64,000 bases of DNA from assembly GCA_022495995.1 (NCBI GenBank), contig JAFEMH010000937.1:513577-577576 (forward strand), in the 5' to 3' direction. The position numbers and the translations under genes were made by a program. Positions 32,953-43,388 of the stretch are shown in pieces. The notes beneath the pieces are model-generated. The model was not told the DNA's origin. It saw only the letters and a list, made by a program, of their open reading frames with translations, and made no database searches. The DNA is from Adenophora triphylla var. japonica (lineage: Eukaryota > Streptophyta > Magnoliopsida > Asterales > Campanulaceae). Within the stretch, counting starts at the first letter, position 1. Every line of letters begins with the position of its first letter.

Positions 32953-34436
32953 TGTAAGTACCCCAATCTGGATCACCCTCTTCCAAGCACATGGGAAACA
33001 CCGCAGACTCACAAACACAGTCTCGAAGACCTATGGCACTCAAAACCCTCAAAAAAACCCTCAACCAAACCAAGGGATGAGCCTTTCTGGGATAAAAAGG
33101 GACAAAAGGACCTTTTGGGAATTTTCAGGAAATTGGAAATGCATAAGTGGTCCGTACGGACCTCTTTGTTTTAATAATTACTGAATCCCCTTAAAGTCCA
33201 CAAAATTCCCCCAAATCCCGGAGAAAATGATTACCCTCATGCATGGTTGGTCCGTACGGACCTCTTTGCATGTTGAGGTGGTCCGTACGGACCTCTTTGC
33301 ACAGGGGACATCATAATTACAGAATATTCACCATCACATATCCCCTCAAATCGAGGAAAACCAAAAATCTGGATAACCTGGGAGGTCCGTACGGACCTCT
33401 TTGCAGTTTTCTCCTACTATAAATAGAGGGCTCCCCCTCCCTCATTTTACACACCTCCCTCTTCTCTCCTCTCCCCCAGCCTTCAGGCTCCCCTCTAAGA
33501 CCCTTCGGGGCAATCCCGGCCCCTTTCGGATCCTTTCGAGGCCTTCCGAGCCCCCTCGTGGTGCTCCGAAGCCTCCCCGAGCGCTCCCGCGACGCTCCCG
33601 CGCTGCCCCGAGGCACTCTCAAGGTACTCTGAGGCCCCTCGTGGTACTCCGAGGCCTTGCCTGGTCTTTCCAAGGCGTCCCGGCTCTTTCCGAGTCAAAC
33701 CAGCGATCCCAAACCACGCCGAAACTCTGCCCGTGTGACTCCTGCCATCCCAACGCACGCCGAAACTCTGCCCGAGTAACTCCTGCCATCCCAACGCACG
33801 CCGAAACTCTGCCCTAACGCAGCCTACAATCTCAACTCACGCCGAAACTCTGTCCGCAGACAACCGGCCCCTCCCGAAGCAATCCCGATCCGTGCCGGAA
33901 CATCATTCCATCCTCAAACACTATTCCCCAGCGGAAGACAGACACGAACCAACATTGGTAAGGCTTCCTTCCATTACTATTTCAATACATTTCAATACGC
34001 AGTGTACAATATAGACATCCGACACAGCATGCATTTTTAAAAGCACACACACACACACAACATTTAAAGAATATTAGGGGTATCCGAAAGACTCGTTTTT
34101 ACGAGGCAACTCGGGTGAGCTCTAAGATTCTAATATTCTCTTCCCGAGGAGTCATCTGACCTCCGAACTCAAAATCTCATCACACAAAAATAGTTTATTA
34201 TTATTTTTAAACTGATGCCCTTTTTCAATGTTTTGGGCTTAATAATAAAAACGACGTGGCGACTCTACAAAGCAAAACACAGCGAGACACCTCCAACCAT
34301 CGCTAAAGCGGAATAAAGCCAGATGCCGGGGCGCGAACGCGCTGCCTCTCGGATCCGGGCAAACATTCCCGAACAGCGACACGAATGCGAGATGCACGGG
34401 CCTCCCGCGCTCTAGGCCGAATCCCGGGTAATTTCA
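32953..34436 (+). repeat. 5' LTR of element A
   Basis: Starts TGTAAGTACCCCAATC at 32953 and ends GGGTAATTTCA at 34436, two bases before the PBS. The length is 1484 bp. Four copies of GGTCCGTACGGACC lie in U3, TATAAATAG at 33418, a 41-bp tandem repeat at 33710-33860 (GCCGAAACTCTGCCC units, four copies) and a CA run at 34049-34060. The GC-rich DNA at 33480-33700 is just downstream of the likely transcription start. Confidence 0.85.
33149..33426 (+). promoter_or_regulatory. U3 promoter of the LTR of A: four palindromes and TATA box
   Basis: Perfect 14-bp palindrome GGTCCGTACGGACC at 33149, 33249, 33280 and 33384, each followed by TCTTTG. The last is 20 nt upstream of TATAAATAG (33418-33426). 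The same 14-mer plus TCTTTGCA occurs at 43009, upstream of an antisense gene of A. Confidence 0.8.
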
Positions 34437-34438
34437 GT

Positions 34439-34456
34439 TGGCGACTCCGCTGGGGA
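34439..34456 (+). other. Primer binding site of element A
   Basis: TGGCGACTCCGCTGGGGA, two bases after the LTR end; identical to the PBS of B (48139-48156). Confidence 0.85.
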
Positions 34457-35735
34457 ACTTTTGTTTTAAAATCTTTTTAAACAAAACAAAAGATTTTTAA
34501 AACAATGATGAGGGTCAAACTTTCATTTTACCCCTTTCTTTAACTGTTGTGTGTGTGTGCACGTGCTTTACTTTTTATTTTTCAAAAAAAAATAAAAAAT
34601 GCATCAATATATATCTGTGCATACATTTAAAATTCTTCAAAAGCTTCTGTTTTACTCAGAAAAAGAATTTTAGAGACCGCACACTACGCGCACTGCTGCC
34701 TCGGTTACACCCCACACTACTCACACTGCTGCCTTGGTTACACCGCACGCTATGCGCACTGCTGCCTCAGATACACTGCACACTACAACCCTTAACCCAG
34801 AATGGTCTCAGTTGCAGTCCGTTTGGTCTTCCTAGGCCTCTCGGATGCGCACGGGATCATTCCAAACATCCCATCCTAGCCAAGCGTCAACCCTGCACGT
34901 TTGAGTCTTGAGTCACACTCTGTCCAGACTCGGTTGGTTTTTACCCAGTCCGTGTCATACAGCCTGGATACATATACCATGCCGGCCATTTTCTGAGTCA
35001 AGGCTCGGAACTCAAGATCCCTTGCGCAAGCAAAGCAATGAAAGGTCATGCTAAAATCTCGACCTGATCTTGATTCCCGAAGCTACACCCAGACGATGTT
35101 CCATCCCGGATATACATCCATGCTCACATGACACCATGTCATCATGCCTTTGATACGTCAGCCATGACAATATGACCCAGTCAACGCCTAACGTCACAGA
35201 TCCCTTGCGCAAGTAAGGTAAAGAGAGGTCATGCCGAACTCTTGACCTGATCTTGACTCAGTGGCCGGCTCGGTTCACTATTCACATGGCTAACACATCA
35301 AAACGAACATGACAGGCTCGGTCCTTAGGTTCGATTTTTCTTTTAGGCCGGTGGAAACCGCTTGCCCTATAGGACCCTCGCCCGGGGCTGTCCACCCTGG
35401 GATGTCGAAATACAGGTGCAAAATGAGGGGCTTATAGCCGCACGGATGGTCTCCACGACCCGGGATCTAGCATAGTTGCGAAAAGAAGAGCAATCTTTTC
35501 CAACCTACCTAGGACTCTGAGAAAACATGTTTTAAGTAAATTAAAACAAAAAAAAAATATATAAAAGAAACGGAAACCGCATGCCACGTGAGCTTTCCCC
35601 CTTTTATCCCGTGAGGCCATTCCTGTGTCTAAACCTTGCCCGTCACCCCCTCCAGCGAACCGAGAGTGGTTGAGAATACCCGGGAGCCGCCTTTTCAGTA
35701 TCGAGGTCACAAGGTCCGATAGCCCTTCCAGTTCA
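34457..35735 (+). other. Untranslated leader of A
   Basis: Non-coding. The stretch 34672-34790 has three 33-bp units (CACTGCTGCCTCGGTTACAC). GAGACCGCACACTACGCGCA (34673) recurs in the B leader at 48739. The stretch 35345-35432 (CCTATAGGACCCTCGCCCGG, then GGGCTGTCCACCCTGGGA, then GAGGGGCTTATAG) is almost identical to B at 49505-49582. Confidence 0.6.
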
Positions 35736-36168
35736 ATGGTCCGCACCGTCCGCTACTCTCCCATGACGGGATCAACAGATAACAGTGAGGGAAACGGAAC
35801 CCCGCCACTAAGGAACCTCCAGACAATGGAGGAGGTGCTGCGAGCCTTCGAAACCATCAAGAAGTGCCAAGAAGAACAGCAAGCCTGGATCGTAGACACC
35901 TTGCGTCTTCGAGGAACAGTTGCAGTTCCCCAACCTGACGGAACCTTTGTTCTCATAGAGGACGAAGACATACCGCCCCCCTCCTCCCCAGTTTCTCAAA
36001 GCTATCAGCAAGTTCCGCCTCCGCCAAGCTACGAGATCCCAGCAACGCAAAGCAGCTCTCGCTCAAAGCTCCCCTCAGGCGTCAGTCAAGCAGCTCCGAC
36101 ATGCCCGCCTCGGCCACGGTCGGTTTCCCGGCTCTGCACATCAAGCTCAGTACCAACAGCACACATAC
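35736..36168 (+). pseudogene. gag N-terminus of A, before a frameshift
   Basis: From ATG at 35736 (MVRTVRYSPMTGSTDN). Then a charged helix (MEEVLRAFETIKKCQEEQQA), PQPDGTFVLIEDEDIPPP and a proline-rich part. It is homologous to the B (50329) and G gag starts. The frame is lost around 36105-36165 and continues one frame over, so gag is broken here. An ATG at 35763 is an alternative start. Confidence 0.6.
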
Positions 36169-38928
36169 GTGCCTGCTCTACCAGATCCCAATGCATCTCG
36201 GTATCCCCCAGGGTTCAACCATTTGCCTCTATACGAGCCTCGCAGCCATAATCAGAAGTCCCCATGCCTACCGGGGACAGGCATCCCGAGTGGATATCCC
36301 GACATCTCAAGCTTGCCACCTGCTAGTCTGCCACTTGGGGCTAATGAATCATTTCCCCAATTCCCAAACACAACCCTTAGCGGACCTGGCAATCATGCCC
36401 CTAACTTCAGCACTCCAGGGTATGGGTTGGTATACACTCAACTACCTCCCCAAGACTCCCGAATGGCGATCCCATCAGCCAATCCACCTCCATCTTCGGT
36501 TTCCGTCCCCGAAAACGGTAACCCACCTCAGACAGCTGATCCCCACATGGCTTGGCTTATCGATCAAATGAAGGACATGCAAGGCAAGCTAGCTAGTTCT
36601 CGGAAGGACTCCCTCCTGCCCACTGATCCAAGCAAAGTAGTCCCGCTCCCTCCGAAATTCAGGATGCCGGAAATGGAAAAGTTTGACGGGACAGAATGCC
36701 CAAAAACCCACATCGACACCTATGTCCTGGGTATGAGAGCCAAAGGGGCAACCCCTCAACAGATGGCGGATCACTTTCAGCATTCTCTCAAATCCACAGC
36801 GCTAAGGTGGTTCCTCAATGTAAAGGCAGAAAACCGCTCCACGTGGGATCAGATCAGTGAAATCTTCCTGGAGAAGTGCCGCCCCAACCTTGAATGGGAG
36901 ACAAACCGCCATGACCTGCAAGCCACCGAACAAAAGGATGACGAACCAGTGGGGGAGTTCTACAAAAGATGGAATTGGAAGCTTAGTGAGATAATGGATC
37001 CACTTTCCAAAGAAGAGCAGATGAACATCTTCCATTCCTGCATCAAGCCATCTTTGAGGACCTTGATCAGCCACCATTTCTATCCAGATCTCCGTGCCAT
37101 GGTCAATGTCGGGACAAAGTTTGAGAAGACTCTGAGTCTTCAAAAGACAACAGCAACCCCTGCCTCGTCTTACCGCTATCGGACAAACCTGGCAACTTCA
37201 ACTCCTGCCCCGAAAAAAGGAAAAGAAGCAGCAGGAACAGTACACTACATTCAGAACGGAGCTCCAGTAAACCGCGATCAAGCAGCCCCAAAGAACAACA
37301 ATCCCCCTCGCTTCCCACAATTCCAGCATTTAGACAACCTCGAAATGCCCTTGGGTCAAGTATTTGAAGCTTTGGTGAAACGAAATCTTCTCAAGCCTCT
37401 CGAGAATTTCCAACCGAAGACTCCCAAACCCAACATGGATATGAGCAAGCACTGCGCCTTCCACAACTACCCCGGCCACACCACCGACAATTGCTTCGTG
37501 CTCAAGCAGGTGGTCCAGGGGCTCATTGAGGAGGGAAAATTGGAATGCCCTCGTGGTCCCAATACCATCGGAAATCCATTCCCCCGGAACGACAGGGTAA
37601 ACTCAATAGCCTTTGATGAAACTCCAAGAGAGAGCAGACCCCCTGCAATTTCCGAAACCGTCAGCATGCTGTCCCGCTATGACTGGGAGCGTGAAACCAG
37701 AGTCAAAAGGTCTCGTGACCGGGAATTCAGACAAGAACGCCCAAGGGAAACTGTCTCCCTACGATCTGTGCCCCGACCAAGGCATACAAATGGATGGATC
37801 GAATGCTCCCCAGAGGAGACTGAGTCAAACGGTAGCACGGGAAGCGGTTTAGTTTTCACAGACGATGACTTGCCGACATGTGAGAATCGGCACAACGAAG
37901 CCCTCCTCATCCTCATAAAAATAGAGATGTTCTTCCTTCCGAACGTCTTGATTGATAACGGCTCTGTAGTCAACATCATCGCTTTGAGCACACTGAAACG
38001 ACTCCGTATCGACCGCTCCCTGATAAGGCCTTCACCTCGGGTAATCCGAGCCTACGATTCCAATGCACGTCCAATCGTAGGAGTCATCAATCTGAGGATC
38101 TAATTCGATGCACAACTGGAGTCGGTAGAGTTCCAAGTCGTGGAAATCAAACCAACCTTCTCTGCCTTGCTGGGACGACCTTGGATACATCAAATGAAAG
38201 CAGTATCATCTACTCTTCACCAATGCGTAAAATTCAACAATGCCAATGGAGTGATCGAAGTGATCCGCGGAAGCAGTGCAATGGCAAGTGCTTGGCCAGC
38301 AAGCTACGACCCAGAAGAAGGTCCCGACATGACCGAATACTCTTCTCCAGATGAGTCTCCTACCCTGTCCCGCTACGAAGTGGATCCTTACATCCACGCT
38401 CTAAGCCGCGACGAGCTGGAAATCGAAGAGCTCATGGGTCAGGATGACAACTCTGATATATGCGACTGTGAAGAATGCTTAAGAGAGGATCAAGAGATGG
38501 ACGCCCTGATGGAGATTGATCGAGGAGTAGACAATTACTTCGCCGAAAACCCTCTTGCAAACTGGCTCATCATCGATCCCCCGATACAAGACAACCCTCT
38601 GGCCGACACTCTCGGATCTTACGGGGACAGCCATCACAGCATAGTTCAATTCAACATTCCAGTGTCTGACCTAGATGAACAGTGGCGCAACCTCCTCCAA
38701 GGCCTAATCAGGGAAGGAGATATAGCATGCCCCCTCGAATCAGACATTGTAAATGTCTTCCAAGCAAAGATCCCAGATAAAGAGGCAGATTCTATGATGG
38801 AGGGACATCATCAGGGGAGCAACCAAAAACCTCCGCGATCTGGTTTGAAATCGAACCGCATGCAAGCTATTTTCCGGGACTCATGCCAAGGGAAGATTGG
38901 CCACCTGAACCAGCACCACTCCCTCTAG
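36169..38928 (+). pseudogene. gag and protease region of element A
   Basis: One frame, interrupted by TAA at 38101-38103. The proline-rich part is followed by DPHMAWLIDQMKDMQGKL. The retrotransposon gag core is FRMPEMEKFDGTECPKTHI, KSTALRWFLNV, FYKRWNWKLSEIMDPLSKEE. Then MPLGQVFEALVKRNLLKPL and a knuckle-like CAFHNYPGHTTDNC. The protease has VLIDNGSVVNIIALSTL (D-N-G instead of D-S/T-G), and after the stop ALLGRPWIHQMKAVSSTLHQ. An acidic tail carries CDCEECLRED. Reading ends at 38928. Confidence 0.85.
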
Positions 38929-39239
38929 AGCTACTGCCAGCCGAGAGTAATGAAGCCTGGTCCAATCCCTCGTCGCCTATAGTCTAGCTTCGAGTTTTGT
39001 CTGTGAATTCACATCTTTTGAGTCTTTTGACGGCTTTACGCCCAACGATTGTGAGTCTTTGATCAACAATGTACAGTCTTCACGCTTTCAATAAAAGGTC
39101 CGACCTTTCTAAAAAATCATTTCATTGCATCTTTAACAAGTGATGAGTTAACTAATCAAAAACAGTTAATAGAAATTCATCTATACAAAAGGCAAGCACA
39201 TTAATTGAATAAATGCATCAAGTAAACATTTAAGCATGT
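38929..39239 (+). other. Non-coding gap where RT and RNase H should be
   Basis: AT-rich, with no RT or RNase H motif. AATAAAAGGTCC and CATTTCATTGCATC resemble tracts at the same place in B (about 51900-51960) and G. RT and RNase H are absent from A. Confidence 0.6.
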
Positions 39240-40560
39240 TGTCAAACGAGAGAAAAACCGGGCCCAAGCTGCCGAGGAGGTTTTAATCACAACGATTTGC
39301 AAGATTGCTGAAGAGCCAAAGAGACGCAAGTCCGACGCCATTTCGAGCACAGACCAGATCTTCCAATACCTCAAGAACAGGGAAACCACCTTCATGAACA
39401 AGGAAGGCCCACACACAGAAGGGGTCAAAACCAAGAGCATCATGGCCCTAAAATGCCTCGCCTCTCACTTCGTCATCCTTGGGGACATGCTATACAAGAA
39501 ACGCTACCATGGACCACTCCTACTTGCATCAACCGGGAAGAGGCAAACAAGTTCATGAACGAAGTCCACAATGGGGCTTGCGGTCCCCACATGAACGCCC
39601 GAGCCACGATGCAAATCATTCTCGGGATGGGCTACTCTTGGATCTCCATGGAGGCGGTGCATCCACTTTGTCCGAAAGGCTGCGACAAGTGTCAACGGTT
39701 CTCCAACCTCAATCATCTGCCTCCCCACGATCTCTCTTGCATGACTACACCACGGCCATTTGCCACTTGGGAATTGACGTCATCGGGAAAATCGCTCCGC
39801 CCGGGCGACAACGGTCACGAGTTCATCTTAGTAGCCATCGACTACTTCACCAAATGGGTCGAAGCCAAGTCCTACAGGGTACTCACCTCCAAGAAGGTCA
39901 CGCATTTCCTCAAGGAAAACATCATCTGCCGATACGGCATCCCAAATGAGGTCATATCAGACAACGGTTCACACTTCGAGGGGGAATTCGACGAGGCTAG
40001 TCAGCTGAATTCAAAATCACACGCCATAAATCTTCTCCCTACCGGCCACAAACAAACGGCGCCGTGGAAGCAGGAAACAAAACCCTCGAATGGATCATCC
40101 GAAAAATGACCACCCGAGGACGAGATTGGCCCGAGAAGCTGCACCTTGCACTTTGGGGCTATCGAACATCGGTCGGAAACGACCACGGGAGAAACCCCAT
40201 TCGCCACGACATACGGGATGGAAGCAGTCCTTCCCATTGAAGCTGGAAATTCCCTCACTCAGAGTCTTCTTTGGAAAATGACGTCAACGAAGTCGAATGG
40301 CTCCGGCCGACATGACGAATTGGCTCTGCTAGACGGCGACGACTAAAGGCCATGGAACACGTCCGAGCCTATCAAAGCGGGATGGCTAGAGCTTTCGACA
40401 AGAAAGTCAAGTCCCGAGACATCGGGGAAGGCGATGCGGTACTCAAAGAAAAGCCTCCCACTCGAACCAACCCCATTGGGAAAATGGGAACCCACATGGA
40501 TCGGCCCTTTCATGGTTCAAAAGATCTTCTCACGGAGGTGCCATGAAGGCGACAGGACCT
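39240..40560 (+). pseudogene. Integrase remnant of element A
   Basis: Pieces in different frames: SHFVILGDMLYKKRYHG (39460-39515), EVHNGACGPHMNARATM and CPKGCDKCQRFSN (zinc region), HEFILVAIDYFTKWVEAKSY (first part of the core), FLKENIICRYGIPNEVISDN and GSHFEGEFD, then EKLHLALWGYRTSVG and, after a frameshift, ATTYGMEAVLPIEAGN. Several frameshifts, and the catalytic Glu region is read in another frame. It shows the element once had pol. Confidence 0.8.
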
Positions 40561-41376
40561 AGACGGCAATCCCTTCATGAATCCGAGTCAATGGAAGCAA
40601 ACTTTGCGAGATACTTCGCCTAAAGAAGAACAAGCGTGCATCTCTTGGCACTCCATGTAGTGTTGAACTACGCGGACACTGAGCCCTCTAGTCAGGAGAC
40701 GTAGGCAACCTTAATTGGTCCGGTCTAAAAATACACAAAAAAAGTCAAAAGTTTGAATGTCAATCAACACCTCCATCAAGCTATGCACTTTTCAAGAGCA
40801 CGCCCCAACGTCACCTTGACCAAGTCAAACGACCGCGGCAACATCAAAGGACATCCGGAGGTCACTCAACGTCAAACGACTGACCCATGTCTACTTCCAA
40901 GCCAGGGGCTTGTCTTCACCCTCACGTACTTCAAAAAAAAAAATAGAGCTCGAGCAAGGGATCACAAAAAAAAATAAAAAAAAGCTCAAACAGAAGCTGC
41001 AAAATTGAGGTCAAGAGCCCGACGCCAACAAAGGACAAGGAAGCTACGGAAATGACCATCAAACGACTTGTCAGGGGATCATTCAACCTCTCAGCCAAGC
41101 ACAAAGCCTAAGCAAAGGGGATTGCCGTCATGGCCAGGCTTCAGTCCACAAAAGTTCAAAGATGGACGCCGACAAGGTGCACAAAAGAAACAAAGGCAAA
41201 CAAGAGATCTTGCGTCTCGAGAAAGCTTTAAAAGTAAATCACAAATCACTAACGGTTACAACATTTCTTGATGAGTTCAAGCACGGTCCACTCTCAAGTT
41301 CACAACATGCTAAAATACAGCTTAATACATTTAACAATTAATGTGTTTACAATGCAATGAATGGATACCTAGGAGG
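40561..41376 (+). other. Post-pol non-coding region of A
   Basis: 40672-40725 is the conserved non-coding block (TTGAACTACG, then GACGTAGGCAACC and GGTCCGG). 40780-40880 (CGTCACCTTGACCAAGTCAA) matches B at 52085-52110. The A-rich run at 40925-40985 and the rest show no gene. Confidence 0.55.
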
Positions 41377-42890
41377 TCATTCCGCGCTATCTGCGCTTGT
41401 CCCCTCGCCATTCTTCCCTTTCTTCCCTTGTCCCCGGCGAGTCTTCTTTCGCTCCACGCGAACCAACTCTGCGTCTCTCAGTCCGAGATCAGGGGTCCTC
41501 CCCGTAGAGTCAAACAATCCAGCAGCTCTCGGGGCTTCATTCGCCGTGCTTCGGCTCGGATCTCCTCCTGCGAGTGCAGCAAAGAGGACCTCTCCCCGTC
41601 GGTCGGTCAACTCTGGTCTCGTAGTCAAATAAAGTGTCTCCGTAACATCCGAGGATCGAGACCGGGCTTCGGCACTCCTAAGGCAATAGCTACTACGGCA
41701 GCGGGTCCCAGAATCGCTACACGCACGCTCTCCAAGCCACTTGGGACTGCCCGACACGCTGCTCATACCGGGCCAGTGCAGTCATCAATACAAAACTCTC
41801 CCGACGTCTAAGGAGCACCGCGGGAGGAAAATGGAATACTTCCATACCCTCGAGAAAATACAAGAAAGCACACAGGCTGCCATACAAAGAGGAGCTATCT
41901 CTGTAGTAGCAAGGTCATCCCAGCCCAACAAAGGCTCCTGCTTCATCCCAACTGCCGGGAAACAAGCGACGGAATATAGAAGGAGGACCAAGACAAACCT
42001 GGAACTCTGACGACATAGGACCCTTCCTGAAAGACCCTCCTAGTCTCAATCCCCCAGTGCGGAACCCACCAACGGATCTGATGCGTACCAAGCCGTGCCA
42101 TCCATCTCTCCCAGGCGGACTGATCCATATCCAACACAAGAGGTCGCTGAGCAAATGACCACGGGCTAAACGACGTCGGAGCCTCGGGCATGGCCTGAAG
42201 TCTCTCTCGCAGCCACAAGGTGAGCAAAGCGGGGATTCCCCCTCTCATGAAACGATCCCCAGTCGCCAGACGATCAATACCATGAAGAGTCTCCCCCAGC
42301 ACCAATGGGACAATATCCTCTCCAGCTCTGCAGTGCCCAACCACATCTAACAAAGCGCCATCGCAAATGCCAAGGGAGCTGACTATGAAAAGCGTCGCCA
42401 TCACGCACAAGGCAAATGCGTCCCATGAGACATCACTCTCATCGTCAACCATAAACCGCTCCGGCAGCTCAGAAATGTCAATATGACCCGAATCAAGGAT
42501 CATGCCCTGCACTTCTTCCAACGAAGAACGAAGAAAGCCTGCAAGCTTCACGCTCACCGCAGAACCACCAATCAAAGGAAGCGAGATGGCCTCCACCTCC
42601 GGTCCTCCAATCAAAGCCCAAAAATCCTCGAAAGTGGGCACCATTTCATTGTAGGAGAAGCAATACACATGCCTCCTAACATCCCAGAACTTAGCGGCAG
42701 CCCGCAACAAATCCCAATCAGGAACCAACTCCTTAAAAGACCAAATCGAGCAAAGACGAAACCTTACCTCGAAAACCCGTCTCTGATACCTCATACGGCG
42801 CCGCATCCACGTTTTCAGCTGTTCAAGGAAGTGTGCTTGCCTCTCCTGCGAAATCCTCGGCAAAATTCTAGGAACATACGAAGAATCCAT
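41377..42890 (-). pseudogene. Antisense gene 1 of element A (DUF7745-like plant transposon protein)
   Basis: Minus strand, opposite to gag-pol. Exon 1 from ATG at 42888-42890 (MDSSYVPRILPRISQERQAH) is open for 297 codons to a donor CAG|GTTTGT at 41998. It contains KFWDVRRHVYCFSYNEMVPT and FEDFWALIGGPEVEAIS, the hallmark of plant mobile-domain / DUF7745-like proteins carried by retrotransposons. It also has WERWMARLGTHQIRWWVPHW. A further exon-like frame at 41766-41377 ends with a Lys/Arg-rich, acidic tail (KKTRRGQGKKGKNGEG, TSADSAE). Function unknown. Exon 1 looks intact; the 3' exons are uncertain. The promoter palindromes are at 43009-43052. Confidence 0.6.
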
Positions 42891-43008
42891 GGCAAAAATG
42901 GAGGTTTCTAGAGAAAATGGGGAAGAAAGCTCGAAAATGGCTGCAAATGAGGAAATGGGGAAAGACCAGACACTGGAAAGCATTTATTTCCCTCCCAAAA
43001 GCAAGGTT

Positions 43009-43052
43009 GGTCCGTACGGACCTCTTTGCAACCTAGGTCTGTCCGTACGGAC
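43009..43052 (-). promoter_or_regulatory. Palindromes upstream of antisense gene 1 of A
   Basis: GGTCCGTACGGACC followed by TCTTTGCA on the plus strand at 43009-43030, and GTCCGTACGGAC at 43041-43052. The first is identical to the LTR U3 units of A. They lie 119 and 151 bp upstream of the ATG. A TATA-like AAATAAAT lies about 20 nt downstream in the antisense direction. Confidence 0.75.
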
Positions 43053-43388
43053 CTTATTGCATCTTGGCCCCACTTTCTCAGCAAATAGTGCAACAACCCA
43101 TTGTTCTCGGCGGGACCTTTGCTCCAAAGCGCCCAAACAACGGCCAAAGCCATTTCCGGCAAACATACACCACCCATAAACGCACTCTCAGCTCACGTGG
43201 CATGCACAAAATAAAAAAAAATAATAGCAACAATTTCTAGGACAATTCCCGGGAATCACAAAAATGACATTACATCCTAAAATAAAATGTGTTTGCCATG
43301 CAAATACTAGTGTTTTATTACAGGTACATCTAATGTCTGTTGCTAAAAGAAAAAAAGAAGATATGGAAAGAGGGAAAGCAAATGAACC
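43053..43388. other. Spacer between the two antisense genes of A
   Basis: No gene seen. A-rich stretches at 43205-43220 and 43345-43365; the latter lies just beyond the stop of antisense gene 2. Confidence 0.4.

Noticed and set aside
32292..32966. 224-codon minus-strand ORF and its overlaps (SKTPSNSELSKHFENS)
   Set aside because: Arises from the 37-bp array; all three frames give similar repetitive ORFs.
33317..33817. Proline/arginine-rich ORFs in the LTR of A
   Set aside because: GC-rich R/U5 sequence with a 41-bp repeat; no conservation with other elements.
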